From positions 1,647,048 to 1,711,047 of the forward strand of contig JASSKH010000006.1 in assembly GCA_031763025.1 (NCBI GenBank): 64,000 nucleotides of DNA, written 5' to 3'. The position numbers and the translations under genes are program-made. The stretch comes from Macrocystis pyrifera (Eukaryota > Sar > Phaeophyceae > Laminariales > Laminariaceae). A model generated the notes under the pieces. It ran no database searches. It had not been told where the DNA came from and worked only from the letters and a program-made list of their open reading frames with translations. Shown here piece by piece: positions 50,019-61,018 of the stretch (position 1 is its first letter; each line of letters begins with the position of its first letter).

Positions 50019-53000
50019 AGCGTATGTTAGCATCGGGTGCTGCCTCTGTGTCGGCAGTACAGCGTGTAAAAGAACGTAACTGGTCTGGTTTTAATGGTAC
50101 CCCTTTAAGCACCGGTAAAATTGTCCGGTTGAACGTACAGTGTTTCGCTGCGTCGTGGGTAGCCACAGTACAACTCGCTGTCAACGCTTATATTGTCCCC
50201 GATGGCGCCATGGCGCATGATATTCTTTTAGGTACGGATAGCTGGGCACGTTTTCCGGTTCGAGAATATGTCGACGTAGGCGAAAACGAAACCATCTTGA
50301 CCCTTCGCACGACGCAGCACGAAGATCGCTGTGCTGATTCTATGTCGTCTGCCGCCCAGCGTATGACGGCGTACACAGAATGCTCTTTTCAGACTGGACA
50401 GGAGCACCGCGTTATCGTTGACCAAAAACAAGAAGTGCAGTATAAGATTAACACTAGATACTGGATCAAAGTTAACGTTGTCACATCCAGAGGAAATAAA
50501 GTTACGAAAGGATTGTACTATGCACGGCTTCGCGAAGAGTGGAGTCCGTCGGAAATTGTAGTTGATGCAAGTGGCTGTCAACTACCTCTAACCCCTCTTG
50601 TAGATACCAGTGTGTCCCCGAAAGACACCATCAGTGAAAGCGTTGTCTCTTTAGTTAAAATTAAGTGGGATGACATCGCAGTGAACCCAGAGCCTGGATT
50701 GGCCGTCAATTGCGTACAGTCGCAGGAGCACGACACCAGCACAGCAAAACCAACAAACATAGACTCGCCAAAACCTGAGCCTGCAGTCGATAGCGTACAG
50801 CCACAAGAAAAAGCCCCTAACTCCAGAAATCCTCCACCCCCAGACCTCACAAGTAACATGTCAGAAAGTCAGCGCGCCTCTTTTACCGCGTTATGGGAAA
50901 AACTTCCAACCCATATGCACGATATTAAGTTTGGTATTGCTCACAAAGAGTGGGGTGCTGTAGAAATAGCCAAATTAGCTGACGTGTTATACCAGTACGC
51001 GCACCGTTTCTCGCGCGACAAAACTGACCTGGGTCACTGCACGGCTCTCCCTTTTCGTATTGAGTTGAAACCGGGTACACGGCCCATCAAACAGCGGCCG
51101 TACCGACGAAACCCCGCTATCAATGCAAAAGTACAAATCGAAATCGACAAATTGTTAGCAGCACGAGTGTTGCGTAAATCGAACTCAAACTGGGCATCGC
51201 CTTTAGTAGTTGTTATGAAAAAAGATGGTAACATTAGATTAACGTGTAACTACCAGCGATTAAATGACGCAACAATAATTCCAGTTTTACCGTTGCCGTC
51301 GATAGATGAACTGCTTGACTCATTGGGCGGTTCTAAAGTATTTTCCGTTTTAGATTTAGCTAGCGGATTTTTCCAGGCAGCCATCGAGCCTGACAGTATT
51401 CCTCTGACTGCCGTATGCACACAGACAGGGTTGTATGAATGGTTGCGTATGCCTATGGGTACTAGCGGTAGCCCTGGTTGTTTTCAGCGCCTTATGGCTC
51501 AAGTATGTGAAGGTTTACAGCGAGTGCAGTTGTACATCGATGATATAGTGGTGCATTCCAAATCTGCGTCTCACCACGTCGATGATTTAAGAGGTTTTCT
51601 CCAGCGATTGACTGAGTACAATTTGAAATTGTCTCCGAAAAAAGCGCACATCGGCGCCCCCGAAGTACAATTTCTCGGTCATTTAGTAACACCTTTTGGT
51701 TTGAGCCCGGATCCGAAGAAAATTGATGCGATGTTAAAAATGCCTATGCCTTCCACAAAAGGGGAGTTGCGTTCCTTTTTAGGCAGCGTGTCGTACCTGC
51801 GAAAATTTTTGCCGGGTTTATCATCGTCGATTAAAGACTTACATTCTCTGTTATGTAAAGATGTCCGGTTCAATTTCACTGCTCATCACACCGACATAGC
51901 TAAGAAAATCTTACAGCAACTAGTCAGTTCAGAGGTATTAGCGTTTCCAGATTACGATGCTGCCATTGATGGCACCCGAAAATTCCAGCTAGTAACCGAC
52001 GCATCGAGAGAAGGTTTTGGGGCAGTGTTAGAGCAAAAGCAAGTCGATGGTGCAGTACGCCCTTTACTATATATTAGCCGTACTACACTTCCCAACGAGA
52101 AAAATTGGGATACTTCGGATTTAGAGTGTGGTGCGTTGGTCTGGGCCATCAAGAAATTGCGTGTTTTTCTGTATGGTATTCCGTTCGAGGCGTACACTGA
52201 TCATCAACCATTGTTGTCTTTTATTTCTATGGGCGAAAAGAAGCCCCGCGTTCACCGGATGTGCAACATACTTAAAGCTTATCAGTTTTCTCTGGAATAT
52301 CGACCGGGTAAAAACAACCAAGTCGCAGATGCATTGTCGCGTTTACCCGTTCCGGCAACCGCGGATGATTTCGATAAATGCCGACTCATAGAGCCAGGAG
52401 ATGTCGAGGTTTATTTTGTAGGAGTTAGTGGTATCCAGGAGACACGATCGTTACATACATCGTCCGCTGCGAGTCATATTGCTAGCATCAAGCAGTCTAC
52501 ATCACAGAGTCTTTTAGCGTCGAGTTGTCGGCCGTCAACCACAGATGATATTGCCGAACATGTATGGGCCGCAGCACAAAACGCATTGCCCTTCTCTACT
52601 CTGTGTTGTGTCGGTCCGCATAACCATAGTGACGTACAATCACCTTCTGGTTCGAATTTTTCTTTTAGTACTCGTGTTTGTGCTGCGAGTAAGGCGACGC
52701 GCGGTCAGTTCGAAACAGGCGTAATGCTAGATGTTTGTCCCATAGATGCGAGCGAGTCTGTTCGATCCACGCTTGATACAACCACAGAGTCGCGCCACTT
52801 GTCGCCTAAAACCCCTCCCTCCCCACAGCACCCTGACGGGAGTGATTCTAACCTAGCGTCTGCGCCACTGTCGGAACAGGGTGCAGGAAGCACGCCCCCC
52901 GTTACGGCTGACCCTTCAGCCGTTGCCCATCGTTTTGGTGAGAAATTGTGTCAACGTAGCGACGTCGAGTGGGCCGCCGCTCAACAAGAAGATTCACTCG

Positions 53001-55129
53001 CCCGCGCCGCCATACGGTATGTGGAGACTGAGAACGCTGGTTCAGCGTCAACTTTTGAGCTTACAGAGTTAGAAGCTAACGAGTTTAGTATACAGCAAGT
53101 GAAACGTGTAGCTACTCAAGGTACACTTTTATCGTTGTCCAACGACCACGTTTTGTTGATAAAACGTAGCACGCATCACCCTGAGCCGCGTCCTACGCGA
53201 GTTAGCGGTAAGTTTGAGCGTCTATTAGGCGACGAAACCAAGCGCGTGTATGTCCCGTTTTTGTTGCGTCCTTGGGTTTTGGATTCCGTACACAAAGAAG
53301 GCTTCCGTTTAGGAGAAAACGTCACGTTGGCATCGGTCGAACGATATTACTGGTGGATCGGCATGTCCGCGAGTGTGAAATGGTGGATACGTCATTGTAT
53401 TGTGTGTCAAGCCGCGAAAACGACGCGCCGAGCACCGCGTTGGCCATTGATTTCACTCCCGCTTCCATCCTCGCCCGGGGAGATGGTATCGTTCGATATT
53501 TTAGGTCCGCTGCCAAAAACTAAGAACGGAAACAAGTATATACTTTTAATAGTAGATTTATTTAGTCGCCATGCAGAACCGTATGCTCTATCGGCAGAAG
53601 AAAAGACAGCAAAAGGATGTGCAAGTAAATTAGCTAACGACTATGTCACGAGGTGGGGATGCCCCAAATTATTGCTGTCTGATAGAGGAACGGAATTTAC
53701 GGCTCAAGTAGCGAAACAGGTATACGAAATTCTAGGAGCCAAGAAACGACTCACCAGTTCTTTCCATCCACATACAAACGGTTGCGTAGAAAGATTGAAT
53801 CATACCGTGTGTCAAATGTTATCACACGTGGTAAGCTCGAGGCAGAATGATTGGGACGAGTATTTACTGCAAGTGGTGTATGCGCATAACAATCATATTA
53901 GCAGAGCAACGGGACTTGCACCGAACGAAGTACACATAGGAAGATATCCACGATTACCGATGACTTTGTTGGCTTCCCAAAAGCAAATAAGAGGAGTACA
54001 GAGCCTAAAGCAAGACGAGTTGGATTACTTACAACTGATGAGAGATAAGCAACGAGAAGCGTTCCGTTTAGTGGTAGAAAGCGATAGTATAACAAAAGAG
54101 AAACACCGACAAAATAACGCAAAGATTGACGACATAATGAACAAACGCCCCGTGTACGAGGTTGGTCAGTGGGTGTGGGTATACGACGAACAACACACTT
54201 TAGCAACTGCAACTGGTCAGAAAGCGTTAGATAAAGAGGCAATAGAAGAACGCATTAAAGCCAAGTTAGCAAATAAGTGGACAGGTCCATATAAAATATT
54301 AGGAGTAGGCCCATGTAAGGTCGGTCAAAGAATAGTAGGATCCAAGTTGCTGTACTTAGATTTGCCTTTTCAAAACATGACAAACCCCCGAGTATCTGTT
54401 CTCCGCGTTAAGCGTTGCTTCCAACCACACGAGGAAGGAAACAAACCTAGGTTCCTGCCGTGGCAGTTGTGTTCATACGTTTTGAATAAATTTTCTGAGC
54501 TAGCTCCGCCGTTTTATTTAACGACAGATGATGTAGACATCGAACGAGATTCACAGCGTGCCGAACCGACTAAAATCAAAGCTCATCGTTTGAACCGGGG
54601 CCCGGGAGGAACTCTTAACGTTCAGTTTGAAACTGTATGGAAAGGTCATGAAACGACTACTTGGGAGCAAGAGTCGAGTATGGCGCAGTATGATGGAGAC
54701 ATAGTGAGGAAATACTGGTGTAGTGATGAAATCAACCAAGTAGGAGCAGACAACCGGCGTTTTCGATCATACCAACGCCTTGCCGCCCTCCGTGCCGATG
54801 CCCGCGCTCGGAATTCCATATATTGCCCCAAAGGTTACGGTCTAGCAGAGAACATCAGGCACGGACCGAAGCTCTTATCAGCGGACATGAAGGACTCCCA
54901 CATCTACTTCAAAATGGCAAAAGAAGGGTGGCAGATCGGGATCATCCAAGACGTCGCAACGGGGGACAACATCAGGCTACCCTACACCGTCAACTTTTTG
55001 GATTTAGAGCAACGTTTTAATGTGGCATTATGGGAAGAAAATTACACGGTAGATTTGGAAGCCGCGCCTTCGTCTTGGTGTTTCCAAGTGTTCGGCAGGA
55101 CGAAGAGCGTAAAGCGGAAGATGGTTTAG
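49973..55129 (+). CDS. pol: Pol polyprotein: protease end, RT, RNase H, integrase, chromodomain, novel C-terminal domain
   Basis: Positions count from 49973, where this frame opens across the seven-T run. Protease C-terminal half about 20-95 (HDILLGTDSW). RT about 355-600 with MPMGTSGSPGCFQRLM and the catalytic YIDD at 521-524. RNase H about 670-790 with LVTDAS (Asp676) and YTDHQPL. A variable linker about 810-1090. Integrase zinc finger about 1107-1150 (H...H...CIVCQ) and core with MVSFDILG (Asp ~1175), LLLSDRGTEF (Asp ~1237) and CVERLNHT (Glu 36 residues later, DD35E). A GPY-type module KWTGPYKILG near 1437. Chromodomain 1535-1582 (IKAHR...VWKGHETTTWEQE...VRKYW), which would guide integration to marked chromatin. 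A further ~120-residue C-terminal domain (see findings). All catalytic residues are present. Confidence 0.93.
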   Translation: MTRAPRSHSYRVRFFERMLASGAASVSAVQRVKERNWSGFNGTPLSTGKIVRLNVQCFAASWVATVQLAVNAYIVPDGAMAHDILLGTDSWARFPVREYVDVGENETILTLRTTQHEDRCADSMSSAAQRMTAYTECSFQTGQEHRVIVDQKQEVQYKINTRYWIKVNVVTSRGNKVTKGLYYARLREEWSPSEIVVDASGCQLPLTPLVDTSVSPKDTISESVVSLVKIKWDDIAVNPEPGLAVNCVQSQEHDTSTAKPTNIDSPKPEPAVDSVQPQEKAPNSRNPPPPDLTSNMSESQRASFTALWEKLPTHMHDIKFGIAHKEWGAVEIAKLADVLYQYAHRFSRDKTDLGHCTALPFRIELKPGTRPIKQRPYRRNPAINAKVQIEIDKLLAARVLRKSNSNWASPLVVVMKKDGNIRLTCNYQRLNDATIIPVLPLPSIDELLDSLGGSKVFSVLDLASGFFQAAIEPDSIPLTAVCTQTGLYEWLRMPMGTSGSPGCFQRLMAQVCEGLQRVQLYIDDIVVHSKSASHHVDDLRGFLQRLTEYNLKLSPKKAHIGAPEVQFLGHLVTPFGLSPDPKKIDAMLKMPMPSTKGELRSFLGSVSYLRKFLPGLSSSIKDLHSLLCKDVRFNFTAHHTDIAKKILQQLVSSEVLAFPDYDAAIDGTRKFQLVTDASREGFGAVLEQKQVDGAVRPLLYISRTTLPNEKNWDTSDLECGALVWAIKKLRVFLYGIPFEAYTDHQPLLSFISMGEKKPRVHRMCNILKAYQFSLEYRPGKNNQVADALSRLPVPATADDFDKCRLIEPGDVEVYFVGVSGIQETRSLHTSSAASHIASIKQSTSQSLLASSCRPSTTDDIAEHVWAAAQNALPFSTLCCVGPHNHSDVQSPSGSNFSFSTRVCAASKATRGQFETGVMLDVCPIDASESVRSTLDTTTESRHLSPKTPPSPQHPDGSDSNLASAPLSEQGAGSTPPVTADPSAVAHRFGEKLCQRSDVEWAAAQQEDSLARAAIRYVETENAGSASTFELTELEANEFSIQQVKRVATQGTLLSLSNDHVLLIKRSTHHPEPRPTRVSGKFERLLGDETKRVYVPFLLRPWVLDSVHKEGFRLGENVTLASVERYYWWIGMSASVKWWIRHCIVCQAAKTTRRAPRWPLISLPLPSSPGEMVSFDILGPLPKTKNGNKYILLIVDLFSRHAEPYALSAEEKTAKGCASKLANDYVTRWGCPKLLLSDRGTEFTAQVAKQVYEILGAKKRLTSSFHPHTNGCVERLNHTVCQMLSHVVSSRQNDWDEYLLQVVYAHNNHISRATGLAPNEVHIGRYPRLPMTLLASQKQIRGVQSLKQDELDYLQLMRDKQREAFRLVVESDSITKEKHRQNNAKIDDIMNKRPVYEVGQWVWVYDEQHTLATATGQKALDKEAIEERIKAKLANKWTGPYKILGVGPCKVGQRIVGSKLLYLDLPFQNMTNPRVSVLRVKRCFQPHEEGNKPRFLPWQLCSYVLNKFSELAPPFYLTTDDVDIERDSQRAEPTKIKAHRLNRGPGGTLNVQFETVWKGHETTTWEQESSMAQYDGDIVRKYWCSDEINQVGADNRRFRSYQRLAALRADARARNSIYCPKGYGLAENIRHGPKLLSADMKDSHIYFKMAKEGWQIGIIQDVATGDNIRLPYTVNFLDLEQRFNVALWEENYTVDLEAAPSSWCFQVFGRTKSVKRKMV

Positions 55130-55906
55130 TGAGGGAAGGTTCGGACGTTTTGTGCTACTACTTTGAATGATAACGCGCTCGCGTTGTTGGGTCGGCAGAG
55201 GTTGTTTTGGTTGTTGGGTTACATTCTGGGCGGGCCGGGAGAAGAATTATGGAATTTGAACGAATTGCAGCAACATCGCCAGTTTTTGTTAAAGCAGTCG
55301 TTCGAGAGAGCTTGTGTTGCTTTTGGAACCGTATAAATTGCATCAACGCCCCCCAGTTTTCGTTGAAGCTACTATACCGTATTTGTTTGGAACCGTCGCT
55401 TCAGCGTTCCCACCCCCCCGTCCTCCAGATTTCGTTGAAGCCACCGGCAGGGAAAGGGGATGGGAGAAAAGAAAAAGGATTGGATTGTGTGTTTGGGGTT
55501 CATTTATTAATTACGCGCGAGAGATCGATCCTAGTCGAAACCTAAAAGAATACTCGGGTTGCCACCCCACGCTACTTTGAGGGGCATGGGTGAGTAGGGT
55601 ATAGCTCGGGTAAGTCTTGGTGTTTCTGATCATCGCTCGAAGCGCGACTGCTATGTCGTTTTCAATTGATCGATATATACAGTCGGAATTGGAGTTCATT
55701 ACAAAATCGTTAACCTGGAGAAGAAACTAGGGTGTTTCAAGTAAGAGTCTGGTTTGGGCACAAGTCGTTCAATGTTTCAGTGATATCTAACTTTGGGTAT
55801 TATCGGAGGAAACACGTGTGGTTTATTGGTACGACTTCTTACCTTGCGGTTGATGCTTTTGAGTAGCAAACAACTGGGTTCCCTACTAAAAAGCAAGGCG
55901 GGCCAA
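55130..55906 (+). other. 3' untranslated region of the LTR retrotransposon, with polypurine tract
   Basis: 777 bp between pol and the 3' LTR. Frames here are short and unconvincing. The last bases before the LTR, AAAAAGCAAGGCGGG (about 55888-55902) and then CCAA, are the best polypurine tract candidate, although interrupted by two C. Confidence 0.6.
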
Positions 55907-57168
55907 TGTGGTAAGAAGTTAGTTAGTCGGTTTCGAATTGAGAGTGGTGCACAAACAGGTTGGAAATCATTAGAGCCAGTAGGTCGGGGTTGAAGAACGA
56001 AACGAAGAACATGCTGAAACCCGGTCGTCAGTGTTGATACGTACGTAGGTTCTAGACAAAGATTCGGTCGAGATTCGTCTCACGTACATGGTCGCTGGGT
56101 AAGAAGGAAGTAGATTCGGAACGTTGATGGATATGAACCGTTTAGCGGATATGATACGGATCTTGGTTTGATGGATGTGGATCTTGGACGTATGTGCGGC
56201 AAATAAATATCGGAAAGAAAAGGTTTATGGTGACAGAATGAAGCGGGTTAATCCATATAAGGAGATTTCAGTTCGGAGTTGTATGAATACGCATGGGAAA
56301 CGATACCGAGGTCATGCTACGTACGTAAGGGGAAAGAAAATGTTTCCCAAATAATTTGGAAACATGTGATCATTGGACGATATGGGAGAGGTTCGACAGG
56401 TCGTAGGATCAGCGTACAAAGTTACGGTTGATAACCGATCTGACAGTCTAGGAGAGGTCCTGTGAGGAGTATGATTGGCTAATTATAATGAGTAGACCGA
56501 AGGAAGAAATAAAAACAGCTTGAGAAGTTCTAGTTTTGAGTTTGGGTTGTTCCCCCCCATGGGCAGAACGTGTCGAGACCAGGGCTATTCTACAGCAGTG
56601 TCGAGTCGGGGTCAAGATAGAGCAGCGTTGGGCAGCAACCGAGATTGTACCAGCAAAGATCGACTACGCTAGGACTGTCTGCAGACGAGTGTGGGCTTGA
56701 GAGAGCGGGATAAAGGCAAGAGCAGTTTGTGTGTGAAAGATTGAGTTGGTTTGGTTTCTGGTTGGGTGACGACAAGAGAAATTTAACAAGAGAAAATACA
56801 AGCCCATCAAAAAGACTATCCCGAAAGAAGAGCTCATTACCATTGCCATTGATGCTAGTAACGCCAAACCTGTGCAAACCAGGACTGAATATTAGACCAA
56901 GCAACTAGCGAGAGGCAGAGTTGTGCTCGTTAGGGGTAAAGGCATCCCACGGGAAGACTAGTACACCCTAAAGTAAAGGTGTACACCAGGTCATAGTCCA
57001 AAAGTGACTCATCTGGAGTAAACATAGAGGTGGTTTGTGATCTATTATTGTTCAAGAGTAACAAAAGTAGCATCCTGTTGAGCAGGTCCGGGGTTTGCGG
57101 CGTTCAACCCTGTGGTCTGTTAGCAGAGCCCCTTTAGTCCATGGTTCCAAGCGTTGGTAAGTATAACA
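55907..57168 (+). repeat. 3' LTR (1262 bp)
   Basis: Collinear with the 5' LTR with no length difference (offset 11,162). Differences I found: A/C near 44960, C/T near 45063, T/G near 45541, A/G near 45926 and G/A near 45979 (left-copy positions). Confidence 0.95.
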
Positions 57169-57201
57169 AAGTGATGAAGAAAAAAAAAAAGAAAAAAAAA
57201 A
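57169..57201 (+). mobile_element. SINE-2, 3' tail (continuation after the LTR element)
   Basis: AAGTGATGAAG plus an A-rich tail interrupted by G continues the SINE exactly where it broke at 44744. SINE-1 has the uninterrupted equivalent (GGAAAGTAAAAGGGATGATT then A-rich). Confidence 0.85.
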
Positions 57202-58130
57202 GACCTAAAGCACAGCTTCCAGAGTTTAGATGATGGTCCGAACAGGCAGAGACGCGGTGGTCCAGGCCAAGGAGACAGAAGATGATGAAGTTTTCGTGTA
57301 ATAGTTCCAGCGTGATGAGAGGCAAGAAGCGGACTGAACCGAAACAGGAAGGGGCATCTTCAGATGGTCCCTCCTGTCGGTAGTTCTACCCAAATGCTTT
57401 GATATATTCATCTACAAGAGCCACTGCCTTGCCCATACTCTGGTATACTGTAGAGTACTCGCATCTGTCTCTACTATCGGCCAATGACCGACAACCTGAC
57501 TACCGACATTGTCTCTAGACTGTCTCTCTTGCGGGAAGCACTTTCTGCTATTGGCTACCCACTCGACTAGTCTCCAAGTATTCAGTCCTCCGGCTAATAG
57601 TACCATTCTCTACAGAAACAGTCTTAAAGACATTGCTACCATTGAATAGTCAGTCCAACAGCAGTCTTAGTACTCACTCCTACGTCAGTTCGACAGGCCA
57701 GAGTTAGTCTCCATGTCAGGTGCATCCTGGCATCTGGCATGAGAGACTGACCTTTCTTTCCGACAGCCCCGGTTATGTGCCGTCTATGAATACTACTGAA
57801 ACCCAGTTTCCCATTCCTATACTGAAACCCAATATCACCTGTCGCCAACGTAGAGGGCGTGTAGTGGAACAACATCAATATGTTATTTTGCTCGCATGAA
57901 AAAAAAAACCGAGTCAATAGTTTTAGTCAGACCCCGAACAAAAATCGTATCGAGTCAACAAAAAAAAAACGTACCAAGTGGACAGCAGTGTCAGACCCCG
58001 AAAAAATCAAAACCTACGACTAAATTCTTGTATCACAAATATGACACCATTCATTTTGTACGTACCCTAAGTGTTGTACTCTGGTTTTCAACTGTATGCT
58101 CCTTCTATACAATGTTTTTACCCTACCACA
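57202..58130. other. No gene recognised
   Basis: Short overlapping frames; A runs near 57900 and 57960. I see nothing further. Confidence 0.4.
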
Positions 58131-58345
58131 ACCTCCCGGCTGTACTTCCCGTGCTGAAGTTGCCATCCCCCTTTTTTCTACCGCAACCGCCTGGCTGTAC
58201 GTCCCATACTGGAGTTGCCATCCCCACCTTTTTCTACCACAAACGCCTGGCTGGCTGTACGTCCCATACTGGAGTTGTCATTCCCCCTTTTTTCTACCGC
58301 AACGCCTGGCTGTACATCCCGTACTGAAGTTATCACCCCACCCCT
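58131..58345 (+). repeat. Four-unit tandem repeat, ~55-65 bp
   Basis: Units share GCTGTACNTCCCGTACTG-type sequence, AGTTG(C/T)CATCCCC, and CTTTTTTCTACCGCAACGCC variants, with one local GGCT duplication. Confidence 0.75.
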
Positions 58346-58489
58346 GGGCTATGTTTGTGCACTCCTCGCGTCCTATCTACTCCATTGGTGGTGCATAGTT
58401 CTTGGCATTCCGAGTCCTCCGGTTTACATGGTAGCACCACACTCCTCGATCACAGTTGTCAGCGCCTCCTGAGATAGGCGCACGTTGTA

Positions 58490-60330
58490 TTGCTTGCCCA
58501 GATCCAGCATTGTTATGTTATGCGGGAGCATCTTGTTCTCTGCGTCCTTCGCCGCCCCCACCACTCTCGCCAGCTGCCAACCTGTATGCTCCATTTTGAC
58601 ATATATATGTATATATATGTACGACCCAATGACGTCAGGTGTGCTCGGTATACAATTTTGGCCTCTCTGGTATCACAGCTAACAAAATTTCCTGTCGGCA
58701 CGTGTCTTTCGCCGTTATCACGTGCGATAGCTCGTCTAGCTACCTCCGCTCTGCACCGCCGATATTGTGCATTTCCCCCTTGACGTGAACGGGTTCTGCC
58801 GTCTAATATTTTTACCACGCAATTAACATACGCGTGCCCTATTGCTTTAGTTCTTCCTTGTGCTCCCACGTGGGTTGCTCTAGTCCATCCTAGTACGTAG
58901 AATATTGCACTGCTATGTTACCACCCAGCTCTCTCGTCAGTCGATGTCTTGTTGACATGCGGGGCGCTAAGCGATAGGTATCTACTGTAGTTCAGCAGTT
59001 ACATCGTCCGTTGTTCGATGGAACGGGGGTGAAATTTCCGAGTATTTATTCACCACGTAATTACTCGTGGACCATGGTGAAAAAGCTCAGCGCGGTCGCC
59101 CCTTCGTGAGGATTATAACATTCCTTGCACCGATGTACGGACACCCTTGCATTTACCCCCTGACCTGGTTCGTCCGTTCTAATTTCTGATAATAGTAACT
59201 TGAGTCCAACCTCTCGGCCATCATTCATCTTCCCTGGGCCCACACGTAACACCTAAGAAAGCCCCGTCCAACGATGTGCCTGTTTGCTTATCATAAGTAG
59301 CGCGAACGATTTTCTGGCTGAGCTTCCCTCAACTGGTTTGTGCTCATATGTTCCACCTCCCGTTATAGTGGTGTGATCATCGTAAACCCACCCCCGATCT
59401 CCCACTACAAATTGCGTTCGGTTGTTCATGGCTGCATCAATTTGCTCATTTTTGCCTGGGTGTTTCGTTTTTTTCAGCCGGTCTTACTCTCGATTTAGTC
59501 GATACACACGCACTTGTCTATCTCTCATCAACTAAAGATAATCAAGCGGATCTCTCAGCGATCTGGTGTCCCTTCACGCCACTACCCTCTATTATAGTCA
59601 TCGGCAACCTCGGATACCGACTTATTCGTACTTCATTGGGTGCCAACCCTGTTCGTCTGCTCAGGTTATTGTTGAGTGCCGCTATTGCGTGCAATAATAT
59701 CTCGTCCCAGTTCTTTTGATCATCAGCTGTACGATAAGACAGCATCTGACACAAAGTCTGATCAAGCCTTTCTACCATTACGTTCGTTTGGGGGTGGTAG
59801 GAACTCGTATAATATTTATTGAGCCTAACATCTTGAATACCGCCCCTGCGCACTAATGACACAAATTCCGCACCGCGATCTGACAAGAAAAAATGTGCGG
59901 GCACCCCCACCTTGGAATGTCATCGTGAACCAACCTGGCTGCGCAACCTTCCGTAATTTTTTGTCCAATATGACGTACTCATCGGCGTGTCTGCTAATTG
60001 AATATACTGCCAGAAAGACCTACTCGTTTCCCTTGGCTGTTATCGGTAGGTGTCCTAGGAGATCATACGATACCATCTGTCGTGGTTTACTGGGGAATGG
60101 GAATGATATCAGAGGCCAACGTACAGTTTGCCTGGTGCTCCTCCGGGCCTGTCATGTGTAGCGTTTTTTTGTCCCACCACTTCACGCTCTCTGCCATTCC
60201 GATCCACGAATAGAATCGTTGTAACAACCCAAGAGTCACCTTCTCTCCTAAGTGCACTTCCTCCTTGTGCGCGCAGTCCATCACCCAAAGTCTTAGCGGC
60301 AGCGGTACGTAGGTCCTCGCTGGTTCATCT
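58490..60330 (-). pseudogene. Degenerate integrase and C-terminal domain (related Gypsy element)
   Basis: The zinc-finger half HKEEVHLGEKVTLGLLQRFY near 60250, MVSYDLLGHLP near 60070, FLSDRGAEF near 59885, MVERLDQTLCQML near 59770 and TGLAPNEVRISRYPRLPMT near 59620 align with the intact integrase. VGPGKM...VGLKLLL...RVSVHRCKEC...PHEG (59240-59110) aligns with the segment after its GPY module. At 58620-58480, GWQLARVVGAAKD and ITMLDLGKQYNVRL align with the intact C-terminal domain. The chromodomain interval (58900-59050) is too eroded to recognise. Stops and frameshifts separate the blocks. Confidence 0.8.
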
Positions 60331-60394
60331 CCCAGCAGTCTCTCATACTGTCTTGGGTTTCGGTAGGGGTGATCATCAGGGGCAACCGATGCCG

Positions 60395-60730
60395 TCAGAC
60401 CAGAAACTTTTCTGAGGTCGGAAGCTCCATCAATTCCCCTTGCGGTACTAACCGTTTCAACTCCACTATGTCCATCCCCCGACCTAACCCTTCCTCGGTT
60501 ATATCACTGCTTGGTGTTTCATTTTCTATGCACGTCACTGCTATGTTCGCAGTATCATCTTTTTGTTGGGCAATCGCCCAGTCTTTTGCGGTTTTCTGGC
60601 ACAACGTTTGACCAAACGCGCACGCTGCTTCGCTGTCTAGTTCTTCATCTGCAAGTTCCGATGGTTCAGCTGCATTAAAAATCCTATCCTGTGCCTGCTG
60701 CTGCACCATCGCTGCTACCTCCCGCGTCAA
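60395..60730 (-). pseudogene. Degenerate RNase H-integrase linker
   Basis: FGQTLCQKTAKDWAIAQQKD and LKRLVPQGELMEL align with FGEKLCQRSDVEWAAAQQED and VKRVATQGTLLSL of the intact Pol linker, so the linker is conserved between the two families. Confidence 0.75.
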
Positions 60731-61018
60731 TGTCTGTTACTGCCACATCCTGTGTCGAACCTGGGTCCAACAATTCCTTCTCCTCCTTGGTCATCGGGCC
60801 TGCATGTAGCACCAAACCGGGTTCTAGCTGACCGCTGAATACCTTACTCTCGCCAGGTTCACCTAACGGGCCGCCATCATCTATAACATACTCTCGCGGA
60901 CTATCATTTTGTCTCGACTGGGACGATTCTTGTTTTTTTGTCTCGCTGCATCAACTGCCAGGATAGCTGAGCTTGCTCATCCGTTGTTCGCGGCGCATTT
61001 TTGTGCTCAATCTTTGTC

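Larger units (their letters stand above)
44745..57168 (+). mobile_element. Ty3/Gypsy LTR retrotransposon with chromodomain, near-intact, 12,424 bp
   Basis: Complete structure: 1262 bp LTRs (TG...CA), AAGT target duplication, primer binding site, gag, a protease frame, pol in the order RT, RNase H, integrase, chromodomain, a novel C-terminal domain, and a purine-rich tract before the 3' LTR. The gene order RT before integrase is that of Ty3/Gypsy (Metaviridae), and the chromodomain suggests a chromovirus-like clade. I counted about five mismatches between LTRs, so the insertion is recent. A stop after gag and two frame changes around the protease separate the frames (see the pro entry). The element sits inside SINE-2, near its A-rich tail. 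Confidence 0.95.

Noticed and set aside
55207..55580. Additional ORF between pol and the 3' LTR (possible env)
   Set aside because: Short overlapping frames with no signal peptide, membrane segment or conserved motif.
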